Shown piece by piece: positions 1 through 15,400 of a stretch of 64,000 bases of DNA; position 1 is the first letter of the stretch; every line of letters starts with the position of its first letter. The stretch is from positions 1,364,001 to 1,428,000 of the forward strand of contig SEMN01000092.1 in assembly GCA_005408345.1 (NCBI GenBank). The letters are read 5' to 3'. The notes under the pieces were generated by a model. The model worked only from the letters and a program-made list of their open reading frames with translations, made no database searches and was not told where the DNA came from. Made by a program: the position numbers and the translations under genes. The DNA comes from Macquaria australasica (lineage: Eukaryota; Chordata; Actinopteri; Centrarchiformes; Percichthyidae).

Positions 1-81
1 GATGAGACAGTTTACTTTAAATTATAGCAGAGACTAAACAGCCTCTATTTGACTAACATCCTCAATGATTAATTCTTCTAG

Positions 82-3000
82 GTCCAGATGAGCCGTTCAT
101 TTACAGTCACCCCAAACTGAAGAAACTGGAGGAGGAGGTGCTACAGCACTTCAGACTGTGGGCTGAGAGCTCAGCAGACAACAATGGTGATTTACTTATT
201 ATAGCAGTGCCATGCTGTGACTCATACACGCAATGATTGTTAATGCTGAGTTAAAGCTAAAATCTAAAATTCTCTTCAAGTTCTCACTACAGCAAAGAGA
301 AAGCATCTAGTATTGTGTCAAAGCAGTTTAACCTTGTTGCTATGCTTGCATTAAAGATGCAGCATTGGTGTTGTATTGTGTGATGTTTACTGCCTCTCTA
401 AAATTCCTGGTAAATTAATAATGCCACAGTGAGAAAAAGCGGTAAAAGTATTCACAGTACAGCATTTGTTGCAGCATAATTAAAAGGGCTAATAACTTAA
501 ACCTAGACTTTGGAGCAAAAAGATGTGGATATGTTTACACTTGGCATATTAAATAAATAAAGAACAAAGCATTCCAGCATCTGAATCAAACAGGCATAGT
601 GTATGTTAAAGTACCATAAGAAATCAGCTCATGGTTACTGAAGGACATCTTTAATCAGTCTGTTTCTCTTCCGTCTCATTAATGTCCAGGTTCAGCTCCT
701 CAGGAAGTAAGCACGCGTGTGATGATCTTTTCGTCTTTCCGGGAGAGTGTGCAGGAGATTGCAGCCATGTTGAACCGTCATGCTCCGCTGATAAGGGTCA
801 TGACCTTTATGGGCCAAGCCTCAGCAGGGAAGGGCGTCAAAGGCTTCACCCAAAAGGAACAACTGGAGGTAGAGACGATGTGCCTTTTTTTTTTTTTTTA
901 AATCAAGGGAAGATTAACAGTAAGGTTTGACTTACAGTATATAGTAAATTAAGACAGATAAAAACTTAATATGGTGGTAAAATTCTCAAGAGAAATTTAT
1001 TAAAAGCATACATCAAGCTAAATATCTGCTGTATAACTATACCACTATATTTCTCAATGAACTTAGAGAGGAGTGTCAAAGCCTAAATTCTTACCTGCTT
1101 CAATGAATCACATGAATGATTAAATTTCACTTAAAGTCCCAGAAAACATAAATAGAGCACACATAGTATAAGACTTTATCATTTGTTTTCAATAATAATG
1201 ACTATGATTAGTGATTTCCATGATAGATGCTTTCTGAAGTATTGTGAGAGCTTGCTCAGTAATGTGGTGGGCGATAAAAGAGCAGACATCAAAATATTAT
1301 TTGTTTCAACAAAAACTGTCATAGTCCTTTTTGTAGAGAGTAAAATTAGTATAATTCTGCACCCAGTCTACTGTTCACCTTTCATCTGGGGATTTCATTT
1401 AAACCTTTTCTCTCTCTTTCTCCTTGTTGGGGTCAAGTTCCATTTTCCAGTTGAATGCTCTCATTTGTGGTACAGTAGAAGTGTACCTTGTAAAACAAAA
1501 CTGTTGTTGCATTGCATTCACTGCTGGTTGCTCAGCACTAAAATTGCTCTGCAGACAGTCTATGTCATTTCCTCTAAATAAATAATGCACGAATGGCACT
1601 TAGATGTAAATGTACATTGTGTCCTGCACACACGTCATTTAATAAAAACAGACCAGATCCTTAATATGCTTTAAAAGGGGGGTTATATTTGTATACATGT
1701 ACACAACAACCTCAATTTAAGTAGCTAGCACAGATACTTGTTTACATACTACATTTACTGTATATAGGGATGGACAGACACATGCGTTTAGGATGATAAC
1801 ATAAGATGGAAAGATTTGAAACTTTTACTATTTATAGCTTTGTTTCTACTGTTCATTCGTGTTGTAGGTGGTGTACAGCTTCCGTCAGGGAGGCTTCAAC
1901 ACACTGGTGTCGACCTGTGTCGGGGAAGAGGGGCTGGATATCGGAGAGGTGGACCTCATCGTTTGCTTCGATGCACAGAAGAATCCCATCCGCCTGGTGC
2001 AGCGAATGGGACGTACTGGACGTAAGCGGCAGGGACGAATTGTTGTCATCCTGGCCGAGGGACGCGAGGAGAGGGTGAGAGTTTGAGTTGCATCTACAAA
2101 AGCAAGACGAAATCAGCCATGGGCCCTCAAATTGAAAGTTTGATGCTCTTCCAAACGCACTTAACATTTCTCTGCTCAAGATCAGAGCTGATTAACCTCA
2201 CACAGATCCACAAAACCACCTACACCAAACTTTTAACCTTTGTTTTCCTCAGACCTACAACCAGAGCCAGAGCAACAAGCGCAGTGTGTACAAGTCCATC
2301 ATCGGCAACAAAAGCGGGTTCCACATGTACCCCAACAGTCCCCGCATGCTGCCCGAGGCGGTGAAGCCCACCGTGCATAAGATGCACATTACCTGTGGCA
2401 AGTTTGACCATCAGGAGAGCAGTAGGCGGTCCGTCAGGGGACGACGGTCCCACTCAGAGGGACGGGCCTCACTCATCCACCCTCAAAACCTGAGTGAGTG
2501 ATGAGGCAGGAGTAGATTTTTGTTATTTAAAATGGAGACAGAGAAAAAAACTGTCCTTAATTTCAGAATCTGGACGTGGGTTTCTGAGTTTGTTTGTGTC
2601 TAATGTGGTAGTTCGGCAGGGCAGTGCAACGTCGGACGGGTTTCTGAGCAGTGCTGAATATTCCCTCTGGGCGTCCACCATGAGGCTGCAGGAAGATGAA
2701 GCTCATCCAACCCTGAAACAGTCACACTTCATGTCCCTACCCAATGATCGACCACCTCAGGTTTCTTTCTTTCTTTTTTCTGTCTTTGTTTGTTTGTTTT
2801 TTGTGCAGGTCAGAAACTTTTTGTCTATAGTTTGCGAAGAAGTTACTGGAATGATTGGCTAAGACACCTGTCAGTCAAGCAGTTCAGTTGTAATATCTTT
2901 TAATGATTTAAAAGTGATTTTCATTTTGCCATTGTGGCACATTGGAAGTAGTGAAATTGAATTGAGACCATAATATCTTATAGAACAAAGTGAGTAAATT

Positions 3001-3462
3001 TAGGTATTTTGAATGCATCTCTATAGGTTTTGATATTGTTTGAAGCCATTAGTGGTACTGCATCTTAGTGCAATTGTGCGTTGGCTCCTCTTTCTGACAG
3101 TGCATGGTGGCAGACACTTCATTTGCAGTGATTTCAGGTGGCTAAATTTTAACCCCAAGGTTGGAAAGTAAAAAATAGACTTTTAAAATTTAAAATGTCC
3201 AAGAAGCTTTCTATATTCCTTCCTATGTCTATTTTGTTACTGGCTTGAATATATTGTTACCCCTTATATTTTTATTATGTCATTTCATGTCCCAAAGGAG
3301 GAAGTTTCCGAAAGCGGACCACCATCCAGAGAGCTATCTTTGTGGGAATGGAGACACTGGCAGCACAAAGTGCTTCCTACCCATGTTGTTGATCATTCCC
3401 TCCGCTGCCACCACTTCATTAAGGTGATGGAGCTCGTAGATGCCATGAGAGAGGAAAATGAG
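82..3462 (+). CDS. fancm: FANCM helicase C-terminal lobe exons (six exons)
   Basis: Exons 82-186, 690-868, 1868-2074, 2253-2493, 2612-2760 and 3298-3462 encode the end of the insert domain and the second RecA-like lobe. The exon at 690 reads VMIFSSFRESVQEIA and then IRVMTFMGQAS. The exon at 1868 holds helicase motif V (STCVGEEGLDIGEVDLI) and motif VI (QRMGRTGRKRQGR), whose arginines contact ATP in this superfamily-2 class. The exon at 3298 ends in HHFIKVMELVDAMREENE, which continues as GECHYEQEL in the exon at 10524, the same junction as in mammalian FANCM. The ATPase core looks intact, so this copy is probably functional. Confidence 0.93.
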
Positions 3463-6400
3463 GTGAGAACAGGAACAACAACAAGTAAATGTATGATAAT
3501 ATTCAAGATAGAAGCAAATGTGGTCAGACTCTGTGGCATGAAGGAAAGTAACTGAATTTGGGTCTTGTGTCAACAGCTCAGTAAGTTATTCAGATGACCA
3601 TGTAACCACTAATTTGTAGTATACACCAACTTATCAAAGTTTCCTGGTATTAGGCGAACTGTTTTACAAAATGGCCTCAAGCATCTTGCAAAAGTTTTTG
3701 CTCAGTTTCATGAAAGAAAGACAGTAGTCTGTGTTTATGCAAGACCGATCTTTATGAGGCTGAAAGGAGTCAGCTGAGTTGCATGTGAACATAAGATTGT
3801 GATTCATGTTGAGTTACTACATTCATCATTTTGACCCAGGAGGCAAATTCCTGACATGATAAACAGGCTCCATGGTGTAATTGTGGCTTTATTTATTTAT
3901 TTTTTATTCATTTATATTCAACAGGATGTTTCCAGGCTGCTCCTTGTCTTCTTTCTCTCAAATTAAATTTAACCCCCCTATCAAAAAAAAAAAAGAAAAA
4001 ACAATAAAAGAAATGGTGTTTTTTTTTAAAGTAGCTCTAGTAAATCTGAACATGTAGCACTCAAAATGTAATGTTAGTTTTGATTTACTGCCAAAATATT
4101 TTTATAGACAGGTGAACTAGTTTTTCTCCCTCAGTAATAAAGCTGCTGAAAGATTAAGGCTGGATGTTTACAGCTTCGAAGCTCATAACTCACCTGTTTT
4201 TACTGTCACCTTTAGCTGATAATAGCAGCTTGGTTCATGGTCTTCGCTGCTCGTTGATAGCAATCTTGTTTTTCTGGTAGCCTGAATGGATCCGTCATTT
4301 CACCAAGGTCATCAGTACTACTTGATCCAGTCACACAACAATGCTCAATCTACAGAACGTCTCAACAAGAAATGTGTTTACCGCACTGTGTTGTTATGGT
4401 GTGGTTTCATAAGCAATATCAGACAGGTAATTTAGCCACAAGACTCTTCTATTACTCTCTTCCTGACCTTGTTTACATTTTGCCAGTCCCTTCCCATTAC
4501 GCACCTTATCATCCAGGCCTCCTTGTCTCACCATCTGCTGTTACACAAGATTGTGCCATCGATAAGACCCCTGAATTTGTCCAAATCCTTGAAATTGGGT
4601 CAGAGATTATGGTAAAACTGACTATTGGCTGAACTAACAAGTGGGCTCTTATTACCTTTTTTTTTTTCCCCCAGCATGGGTCTTGACCATACTTGGGAAG
4701 GAGGGAATTAGCCCACCTGTAAAAACAAAACTGGATTACAGGGCGAGATGGCAGCTAATGTCTCACACGCATGAATTCAGGTCATGAAATACCCAGCGAA
4801 CAAAAGAAAACTTCATTTCAAACATTTGATCGTACACAAATGTGAAAAAAACAACTTTATTTAGTCTCCAAAAGCAAAAAAAACAGTACGCTGTACAACA
4901 CAAAGTACATAAACCTGAACCGTAAGCAGTGCAGTGTCTGTTTAATGGCAGAATGATGCTATGTATGTTATTGTCGCTCTGCAGTTATTTGTACATACTG
5001 TAGCATCCAGGCAGTTTTTCTTCAGGGCATACAATTTCATTTTCAGCAGCTGCATGTAATATTATTATTCATAGTATATTATTATTATTACGGATGCATT
5101 ACTGTGTAAGCAGCAGTTCCATGCTGTAGCTACGGAGGTGAAGCTACTATTAACCACAATATACACTGTTTGGTAGTTTAATCTATAACAATGTGTCATT
5201 TTTATAAACGAATCACCTATTTTTTTTATGTAAAATCTTAATCTGAAACTACAGCTGTCAAATAAAAATGGTGGAGTACAGTATTTGCATCTGTAATTTA
5301 GTGAAGTAGAAGTATAAAGTATCAGAAAACCTTAAAATTGTACATTAGCACAGTACTTGAGTCAGTGTGCTTAGTCACATTCCACCATTTCCACTAAAGC
5401 TGCACATCCTCTAAATCTGTTATTTTAATCATGGTAAATGTTTAGATATTTTTAATCTGGATCTTCATCAAGGTATGCATAAATAATCATTGGGGTCAGT
5501 GTTTTTTTTTTTTTTTTGTTCATTCAGGTGAGTGCTACTATGATGAAAATAGCCACATACACAAGAAAAAGCCAAATCTTGCAATGTCAAGAAATAGTTT
5601 TAAAAATTCCTGTGTTCAAACCTGGATCTGGATCTGCCAAAAAATAGAAAGAATCCATAGTTTAATTTTCCACCAAATTAAACTAAAATTTGTCTGTCTG
5701 AGATACAGACAAACAAATCGGACCCAAAACAAAACCTCCTTGTAGTCTGTTTTTGTTTTTTGTATATTTCAGTTTTTTCCCAACCCACAAATATGTTTTT
5801 CACTTCAAACGCTGCAGTACCTCAAACATGTTTTAAAGTCCACAAAGCATATTTGTCTACCCCTGCAGTGTCTTGTTTTCCTTTTAATTTGACAAATCCA
5901 CAATCCTAAACAATTTTACTCATGTACATACATGTTCCCATTAACTATGTTCTACACTCATCTTTACTCTGGGAGAGATAACGTCAGCCACGGCTTACTA
6001 GCTTGGCCTGAATTTGCAGAGAGGCCTTCTGACCCTTCGCTCAGACACAATGTTTTTCTTATAAATCTTGCCCACACATATCCCCCTTGCACTCCAGAAG
6101 CCATTAATCTCATTTGAGGCCATTTTCTGTCTGGGTGACTTCAAAACCATGCTGTGTTTTTCATTGCACTGCCTCTTTGTCTTTATGATTAGGAGAAGCA
6201 GTGCAGGCAGGCAGGCAGGCAGGCCACCTCTCCTGTGATTATGTAAGTCTTCTCTGAACTGTTACATAAAGCCAGGAAGTAGGTCAGGCCGTGATGACCT
6301 ACATGTATAGCGTGGTGGGCTGCAAAGGGGAGAGTGATCAAAAAAACAGATGCAAAAAAATAAAAGAAGACAAATTGGAAAAGAGCATTAGAGTGACACT

Positions 6401-9400
6401 AAATTAGACTATATAATAGACTTCACATTTGCAAATTAAAAATTTACATATTACTGATTATTAGCATATATGATAAAACAGAAGCTTTGGGTTTATTAGG
6501 ATACATTTATTTTGGAAAAACAAATTCAAATTGCAGTGCATTTTTGTGACCTTCTAGCACGAGCGTTTCGTCTCACATTTCATCCTTGCTTGTTGTCGAC
6601 GTTTGAACATGTTAGAGCTTGACATTATTGTACGTCTAGTATCACTGGCTGACATCAGAAGTAGCTTCTTAAAAGCCTTGTATTCTTCCTCTGCCTTCAA
6701 ATCATCCTTTTATCTGAGATCAGATTTACTCATTCTTGCGGTGTCATATCAGGGCCAAATTCATGTTGTTTGCAGCCAGTAACTATAGCTGTTTCTGTTG
6801 TGTGGCAACTTTATTGCAATTGTTGCTAAAATCCCTCTAATCATTACAGTTTTCTATATTCACAGTAGAGCGTTATTTGAATTAGGGCAGCTGGGGTTGG
6901 TCGGTCGATTAGCGTCTACCAATTTGAGGGCAAAGAAATTCTAGGAATTGTTATCCCGAGCAGTAGCATGTTTGGAAACAAAGTCCGGCAGACTGATTAA
7001 TACAGATGATGCATTCTTTGTGTGTGTTCATGAGCATCAAATTTATGTGATTATTGTCGTGCAATGAGATAATCAACAGAGAGGAGTTTCCAGTTTGCTG
7101 CTTCCTTCATCATGCAGTCTGAACCAACAGGAACCCTGTGACCCTCCCAGCCTCTGCAGCGCTCTCTCTCTCTCTCTGCCCTCGTCATCAAGTTTATTTC
7201 GGTCTGCAACATCTCTAGATCTAGAGACTTAATCTGATCATTAATTAATTGTGTGCCATGGCTTAAGGTTAATCCTGTGTGGATCAAGTTCTGTTCATTA
7301 TTTTTCAGAATCAAAGCGTGTCATGAAAAGGGTGTCAAACTCACTAGAAACAAGATATTAAAATGTATCTTCAAGGGAGGACCAAGATGATGCATTTCCT
7401 CGGTGTCCAGTGTCACTAAAACCTTGAATACCTAAAAGCTTCTGTTCCATTTTTCATCAGGATTGTAATGTTTTAAGGATGTGCTGCGGCCTTGGTCTTT
7501 GTGCAAAGTAGACAGCTGAAAGCAAAGCTGTTTCTGAGGGATACAAGAGTTTGAAGGATTTGTATAAGATGGATTACCCTAAAAACAAAAAAAAACCCCT
7601 GTGATTTATTTCTCCGATTTGGGGTAATACTTTCACAATATTTCACAATACTAACTGCAGTACAGCAACATCAGTGAGAGTAAAAACTCTTTCTGTAGAC
7701 ATGCAGTTCATTTCTGCCTGCGGTAGCTGTGGTTTGTGACGGCTCATAAAAGAAGTTCTGTGTATGTGTGTTTTGAAGAAATACCCAACTCATCAATTCA
7801 ACAGTTACTATCAAAAGATGAAAGGAGTAACAAAAACCTTGTTTAAGGACATGCACACTTTCATGCATATAGAGAAAAGAAATCATTGATTAATTTTGTT
7901 TTGAACAATGCAGTTAATATCTATTAGAAAACAATAAAATAATCACTAAATGGACAAACGAATTCTGTGTTCAAAGGCACAGTTAGAAATATATCTAAAG
8001 TTAGATGCTTCTTGTCATAGTCAATTCAATTCAATTCAGTTTTATTTATATAGCGCCATATCATAACAAAGTTATCTCAGGGCACTTTTTCATATAGAGC
8101 AGGTCTAGACCGACTATTTATATTTACAGAGACCCAACAATTCCCACCATGACCAAGCACTATGCGACAGTGGCAAGGAAAAACTCCCTTTTAACAGTCA
8201 GAGACCTTGAGCAGAACCGGGCTCTTTCTGCAGAAATACCTGTTGCTTCTGTTGCTTTCTGCAGAAATTCCTGCAGAAAGCAACAGAAGGAGAGAGAGAG
8301 GGAGGGGGGGAGCACACAGCTACGGGAAGAAGTTGAGTTAGTAACAAGCAATAATGGGATAAGAGTGCGTACAGATGAAGAGGGAGAGGAGGAGAGAGGA
8401 GCTCAGTGCATCATAGGAAGTCTCCCAGCAGTCTAGGCCTATAGCAGCATAACTAAGGGGTGGCTCAGGGGTCACCTGAGTCAGCCTTACTATAAGCTTT
8501 ATCAAAGAGGAAGGTCTTAAGCCTACTCTTAAATGTGAGGAGGTTGTCTGCCTCCCGTACACAAACTGGGATCTGGTTCCACAGAAGAGGAGCCCATTCT
8601 ACTTTTAGAGACTCTAGGAACCACAAGGAACCGGCAGAAAATCCATCAGATTTTGTGGTAACAATTAATCAATGCCACCAATGACCTTAACACATCCTAA
8701 AATGCTAATTAAAAAGCTTGTGTGGATTTTTTTTCAACAGGGAAACACCATTGATGCTGTTTGTATTGTATTCAGTCAGACATGTAAATAGATGACATTT
8801 TTCAGTGGAAAGCCTCGCCTGTTTAAAGTATTCCGCCCCCATTAAAAAGTGCTGAGTGTCGAGGTGTTAATTACAGCTCTCATGCTCTCGCTGCAGTGTG
8901 ACGCCTGCAAGCTCAGTGTTTGCCTCCAGGTTTGTTTGTCTAATTAAAGGATGCTTGTTCAGATGTCGTAAAGATGATAAACATCATCACTTGTGCTTCG
9001 CGAGATGTCACAGTGGAACATAAGGAACATAGTTGACATTATGTCACATATGTTTCCAATATAATATGTTGTACAGCCTGTATAATGGCTTACTACCACT
9101 GTATGTCTTCTTGTGGGAGATGTCTGTTTCCCAGAATCAGTCTCACAAAGTTTTTGTGTATCCATCTGCCACATTTCAAAAGCTGTTTTTACAGAAGTAT
9201 GTTGGCAAACAAACTTACCAGGAGCACCATAGCGTGCTGACAACCGAACAATAAAAAACGCTGAGCACACACCACCCTTCATAAGGCACCAGGTCTCAAA
9301 GCAGAAACCAGCTGATCAAGAATCAAAATGACTGAGTTCATTCAGTTCATGCCACATTTCGAGTACAAGAACGCTTTTCCTGCATGTACACAATTAAAAT

Positions 9401-12400
9401 GAGGGCATGACTAACTTTCACCAGGTCAGCAGAAGACAGAAATGATTTGATTTTAAAGATACTACTATATTTTAGTAAATCATGTCTAATAAGAAGAAAA
9501 CAACAGTTTCACAGCCAATGCTTCGAGACTGAGTTGAATAGGTGGTGCAGTGGGCAGGTGACACCATACAGTGCTTCTACGCTTTGTGACCTGTTAGTGT
9601 AAAGACACAGCAACCCTACCAACTCCATCTGGATCAAAAGGCCTGTGTGGCCTGTCCAAGTGGCATGCATGAAGCTTAGTCATCTAAACTAATGCACAGT
9701 ATTATAACAGAATAAAGGTGGAAACACTTTTTAATGTGAGCTATGACCAATTTCCTCACTGTAAGGAGGTCTTTTATGCACAGTTTCCCATTTCTAACAA
9801 TGCTTGGGGCGATTTGTTCCCATTCAAATCATTCCCACTCTATTCAGTGTGAAGCCTTATTTAATACAGTGACATAAGGTCTCCCTTCATGTAGGTTGTA
9901 TTGCCCTCTTTCTAGGCAAAACCAGTACACTCATGCCTTTTCTCGCGCTCACTCTACATTAGGCATCTTTTTCTTTCTTTTCTGTTCACTGAGCATCTTG
10001 ATCCTGCTGGTCACAGGTTCGATGGCACCCCGTCGGCCCAAGCAGGATACCACTCTAGATGAATCACTTCCACATCATATGGTTTGCACAGACAACAGGT
10101 GCTGGATGATTACAATGTGTATGTGCCTGTGCGTAAGATACAACATGAAAGAGATGAACAGATGGGAAGATGTTTTAATTTTGGGCAGATTTACAGTGGT
10201 ATAATGTCCTTTTAAGTTATCGTTCTGGGGAACAGTGTCAAACAAATAAATGGGAAACGTTACATCAGGCTTTTGAATGTGCTCCATGTGTGGCTGCAAT
10301 GTGACATCTCTTCATAGGAGACTTCCTGATTAGATTGCTGTATGAACATGAACTGACAAGCTGTTTGATTGGTGAATTGGCCGCCCTGAGTGTCACATAT
10401 GTCGTAAAAGGGTTGGGAAGTCCAGAGGCTGATTACAGCTCCCTGACCTTGGTTCTCCTGCAGAGGATTCTTATACAACTATTCTGTGTTTTTGTGTGTG
10501 TGTGTGTGTTTGTTTGTGTTCAGGGGGAATGTCATTATGAACAGGAGCTTCTTCCTTACCTCCACAAAGCGGACGGTCACGTGAAGAACCAACAGAAGAA
10601 ACAGAAGGGCACAAAGACGTGCACTAAAACTACCAACAACAAACCCAAACAATCTCACTCAACGTGGTCTGATCTGGAATACATCAACGAGGAAGACGAG
10701 GGGCAAAATACACGAAGAACAAGTTTAGTTTCCACATTGGCCGTGACAAAACAAAGACATCCGGTTGAACATGATGCTGAGGCATATGATGACATCACAG
10801 ATCAACCAGGACCTGAGGCAATTTGCCCTCTACCCTCAAACAATGACTGTCCAGAAGCTGACATGGATGATGACTGTGTCATAAAATCAGAGCCTGTAAA
10901 TTTAGGCAAAGTTTCACACTTGATTGCTAAAATTGATGAAGATGTTGAACTTCAGGCCATGTTCTACCTTCCTAAATGGGGTTCAGCACCTCCTCCCTCC
11001 TCTGCCAAACTCCCCCCAGGAAGAGATCAGAGTCTGAAGGTCATCCTGGCCAACGTGGCGGAGCTCCTGTCCCGATCTCCACCATCACTGACTGAAGAAT
11101 TAGAGGCCGACATGGCTGCTCCATCACTTCCTCCCTGTCCTCAGCTGCCTCATCAGCCATTCCAGGTCAGCTTTACCCTGAATGTGGACGACGACGACGA
11201 TGATGATGAAGTGATGATGAATGACGCTGACAATGCCTCCCAGATGGCGGACTCAGACGAGCCTCCAGTTGGGGAAGAAGACAGGGAAATTTATCATGAT
11301 CGGCCTCATCAGGAGCTGGAGACTCCAGTCAGGAGGGGCAGCATAGGCACAGACAGTCCGACCTGGGATGAGGTATTTGGGGAGGAAGAACTAAATGATA
11401 ATCATGATGTAAGACATAAGAGCACGGAGACGGATGATGAGATTTTCAAGGAGGAACGTGTTGGTGAGGAAGCTGAAAGGTACCGGGAAATAAAAAGTAA
11501 GAATGATGGCGTGAGCGAGGAAAAAGAGAGTCGTTGGGATGATGTGAGGAATGAGGAAATGCCGGACTTGAGAGATGGTGGTGTGAAAGACGACAGGGTC
11601 TCTCAGATGGACGAGAGCATGGATCTGTTTGGGGATGACGAAGCCTTCCTGCAGATGACCATCCCAGACATCTCCACTCCTGGCATCACACCCAGGACAT
11701 CTCCTAGTGCCGGAGACGTTGCTAATAGCACAAAAAAGATGTCTAACGCTTCACATATGCACACCCTAACAAAGCCATGTAGCACTACACACACATCTGA
11801 AAGCACACATACATTAAACACAGCACACGCAGATGATTTAACTCATACTCTGCATGCCAAGCTGAGAGCTCAGGACACAAACACCCATAACACTACGGAG
11901 ACGAAACATAATACACACACAACAGCACAAAGGAAACCTGTAACAGACAATTCAATGACAGACAAGGCAATTACAGCTCACTGTAAGTCTCCTACAATGC
12001 AACAAACTTCTGAGTCATTTGACATCTCCCATGACTACTTCTCTGTCAACTTTGACCTCGGCTATTCACTGGAGGACTCGGAGGAAGAGGAAGTTCCTGC
12101 CCCATGTATGTCGACCTCTCCACAGCCTGAAAAGCAGGCCGTGTCCAACTCCTCCACTCCCTATAACAGTTTCCACAGACAGAGAATGCCTCTACAGTCC
12201 AGTGACTCCAAGTTATCTACACCACAAATGCAGTCAGAGCATAGGAAGAGAGAAACGTCCTCTCTTCTGGGTGGTGCACTCCCATCTCCAATCACATCAC
12301 CAGTAGCTAGGCGGATGTTCGTGCCCGGTAACGCCGGGTCTCGCACCCCGTCTTTACTCCACAGCTTAAAGCGGAGACGACTGGAGGGTCTCACTGCCGA

Positions 12401-15400
12401 GGCAGAGAGAGCGTTGGGTGTGGAAAACAGCTCATGTCAGAAATCTGTTTGTGTGGCTGACTCCCCTCCTCATCCAGGTTTGTTTACCCTTCAAAAAATC
12501 AGATTCCTAAACTTAAACTGTCTTGATATTGGCTTACTTTGTTTTGCCCTGCTCCAGTTTGAACCTGCTGTAGAAGAATTGTTCTGTGTGTCTCACCTTC
12601 TTTCTTAGTGGAGTGCAACAGTGACAGCGAGGATGAAGTTGTGGTTCATAAAAGAAGACATCAGAACAAGGTCAACCCCTTGTCGTCCCCAGAAATGGTG
12701 AGCAAGGCCTGTTGATATTAAAGCTGCAAGGCTGTGATTGTTTTCTCGATGAATCATTTGGTCTATAAATGTCAGAACATTGTGTAAAATGGCCATCTCC
12801 AAAGCCCATGGTGACGTTTTCAAATGTCAAATCCCAAAGATATTCAGTTTACTATCACATAACTGAGAACCCGAAAATATTCACATTACAGAACATGAAA
12901 CCAGTGAATGAAAGGCATTTTTGCAAAAAATAAAAAAATTGCTACAGATTTTCTAATGGTTGCAGCTTTAGTTGATATACATTTGCTCTTTTTTGCCCTC
13001 TCATAAAGTTAATTAGATGTATACAAAAAGAAGGTCACTTAAATTACAAACACACAGTAAATAAAAAGTTAACCCTCTATGTTGTGGTACAAAAGCAACA
13101 GCCAAGACGGGAGATATCTGATTCAGACGACAGCTCAGGCTGCCTCTGTCCATCATTTCCAAGGTACCTGCAGTTGTCATGGCAACCACATTGCAAGCAG
13201 TTGAGAAGCATTTTCAGCTCCTGAAATGTCTCAGCAAAACATGTTTTGACAATATATATATGAAAATCACATAACGCACATTGACAAACAGTATTGTGTT
13301 CTGACACAGAATGCATGCGTCTGTATGTAAAATGTAACATGTTCTGTCTCTGCTAGTCAAAGATCTCCAGTGATGTGGACTCCCCGGTGGTCGTGAACAG
13401 GAAACGTGCAGCTGCACTTAATATAGTAAGATTTTCCTAATTAGCAGTAAAGAATGCCACATAGTTCAAGCTATTCAACACGGCTGATTTGATTTAAATA
13501 CTTTCACTCCATGCATTACTTATAAGAAAATTTCTACAAGTCCTAATGGTTCGACAACATGCAGCATCATAAACCGTTGACTGTGTATGGTATTTGACTA
13601 ATTTGTTTTCCTCATTGATCTCCAGTCGGATGAAATGGAGGGCGAAGCTGTTTCTGATGACGATTTCCAGAACGAGTCTGTGTTCACACGCAGAACCACA
13701 ACACACAGAGCTGAGAGGCAACGAGTCCAACAGCGCAAAGCCAAGGTCTGTGTGGCAACAGGTGGCTCTGTAGGTCACTGTGATCTGAATCTGAATTATA
13801 TCATTTATTTCTCATGTTTTCACATCACCGCATGCAATTTATGGCACCTGTTTACATACAAACACAACTCTGGTGGTTGTTTGTTTCTGGTGGGAAAAAT
13901 TAGAATGTGTGGTACTTCTTGTGTGGAAACTCGAATGTACTGCCGCTATATATAGTCGCTTTAAAAACACACAAAAAGTAGCTGCTGTTTGTTTCTTTCA
14001 AAATACAATCATAACACATTTCAGAATAGTTTCAACTTTTAACAATAAATGACACCTTCCTCCTTACATAAAAATGTCAGGTCTATAAATATTTGTCAGT
14101 TCTGTCAGCCCGGACACCTTCATTTTCCATCGTTCCTTTCTCAGCATGCCATATGTCGAAAAGGGCGTCAGTTCCTGGATGAGGAAGCAGAGCTGTCGGA
14201 GGGGGAGGGGGAGGGGGAGGGGGCAGCCGTGTCATCTGATGAGGAGGATGGAGAAGACCAAAACCAGTCTCTTGACGGCTTTGTGGTCGACAACACACAC
14301 TTCTCACAGGGACTGAACGGTACGACACCAAGAAATGATTGTACCTTCAGTCGATTTTAGTTCAAATCTAATTCACTGTTTGAGCTTAAGTAGGCTGAAG
14401 GAATTGTGCCGTAACATTTACATTTCTTGGCCTTCCTGTCTGTTCTCCTCTTTGGCAGACTCGGAGATGCACGGTGTTTACCTGAAGTCAGTGAGAAGCC
14501 CTGCAGTCCAGGGCAAGTTCAAACTGTCCTACAGAAATCATCACAACATGGACATATTTTCCCAGGTATACTGTATATTTCATTCTCAGCTTTTCTTTAC
14601 TCAGTGCAAATAAAAAACTTGAGTTACAACGACTAACTTTTAGTCCAATCGTTGACTCCAGTCTATATTCCTAACCTTTGGTCCCAGGTGCCTGAGATGG
14701 ATGAAACATATGCAGAGGACAGCTTTGTGGTGGGCAGTGAGGTTGAGGAGCTGGAGAGCAGCGAGGAAGAGGCTGAGGACATTGAACTTGTGCCAGAGGA
14801 CTCGTATGTGGACGGGAAGAGGCAGTATGCCACCAGGCGGCGTGTTTTCCTGCACAAAGCCAGAGCAAGAGTCGGAGCCGGCGCTAAAACTACAGCTGAA
14901 GCTCCACCAGAGCAGAGAGCTGGGATGAAAACCAAACGCACTCGTGTCATACGCCTTAATGATTCTAGTGAGGAGGAGACAGGGGAAGTTGGCAAAGAGA
15001 GACGTCTCATTACAGGAGGGGGTGTTGCTGCCCCCTTGTGGCCAAAGGCGGTACAGCCGGAGCCCAGCAGGCCTCAGCAGCAGCAGAAACCCCCCTCCTC
15101 CTCGTCTTCAACCATAGCATCCAAGGTCTCGTTGCTGAGCAAGGCGCAGAGACGCTCAGTGATTGAGGACCAGCAAAATGAGAGGTAAAGAAATTCTCAT
15201 ATGGTAGCACATAAACACAAACATTCATCAACCACTATAGCATTGTTTTCTTTCTCCTGCAGGTGTCGCCAGAGGATAGAAAATCAGCATTTGCTCTCTG
15301 ATGAACTGGACTTTGTAGAGTCCGAGTTGCTTTTACCCTCCAAGAAACAACCCCAGGTACGAGCGAGCAAGACGGCACATACACACACCTGTCCATAGGG

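Noticed and set aside
1183..1581. 132-codon ORF in a FANCM intron
   Set aside because: Composition is AT-rich and leucine/phenylalanine-heavy as for random intron sequence, with no domain and no splice support.
8149..8436. ORFs on both strands near 8.1-8.6 kb
   Set aside because: They fall in a dispersed fish repeat within the large FANCM intron.
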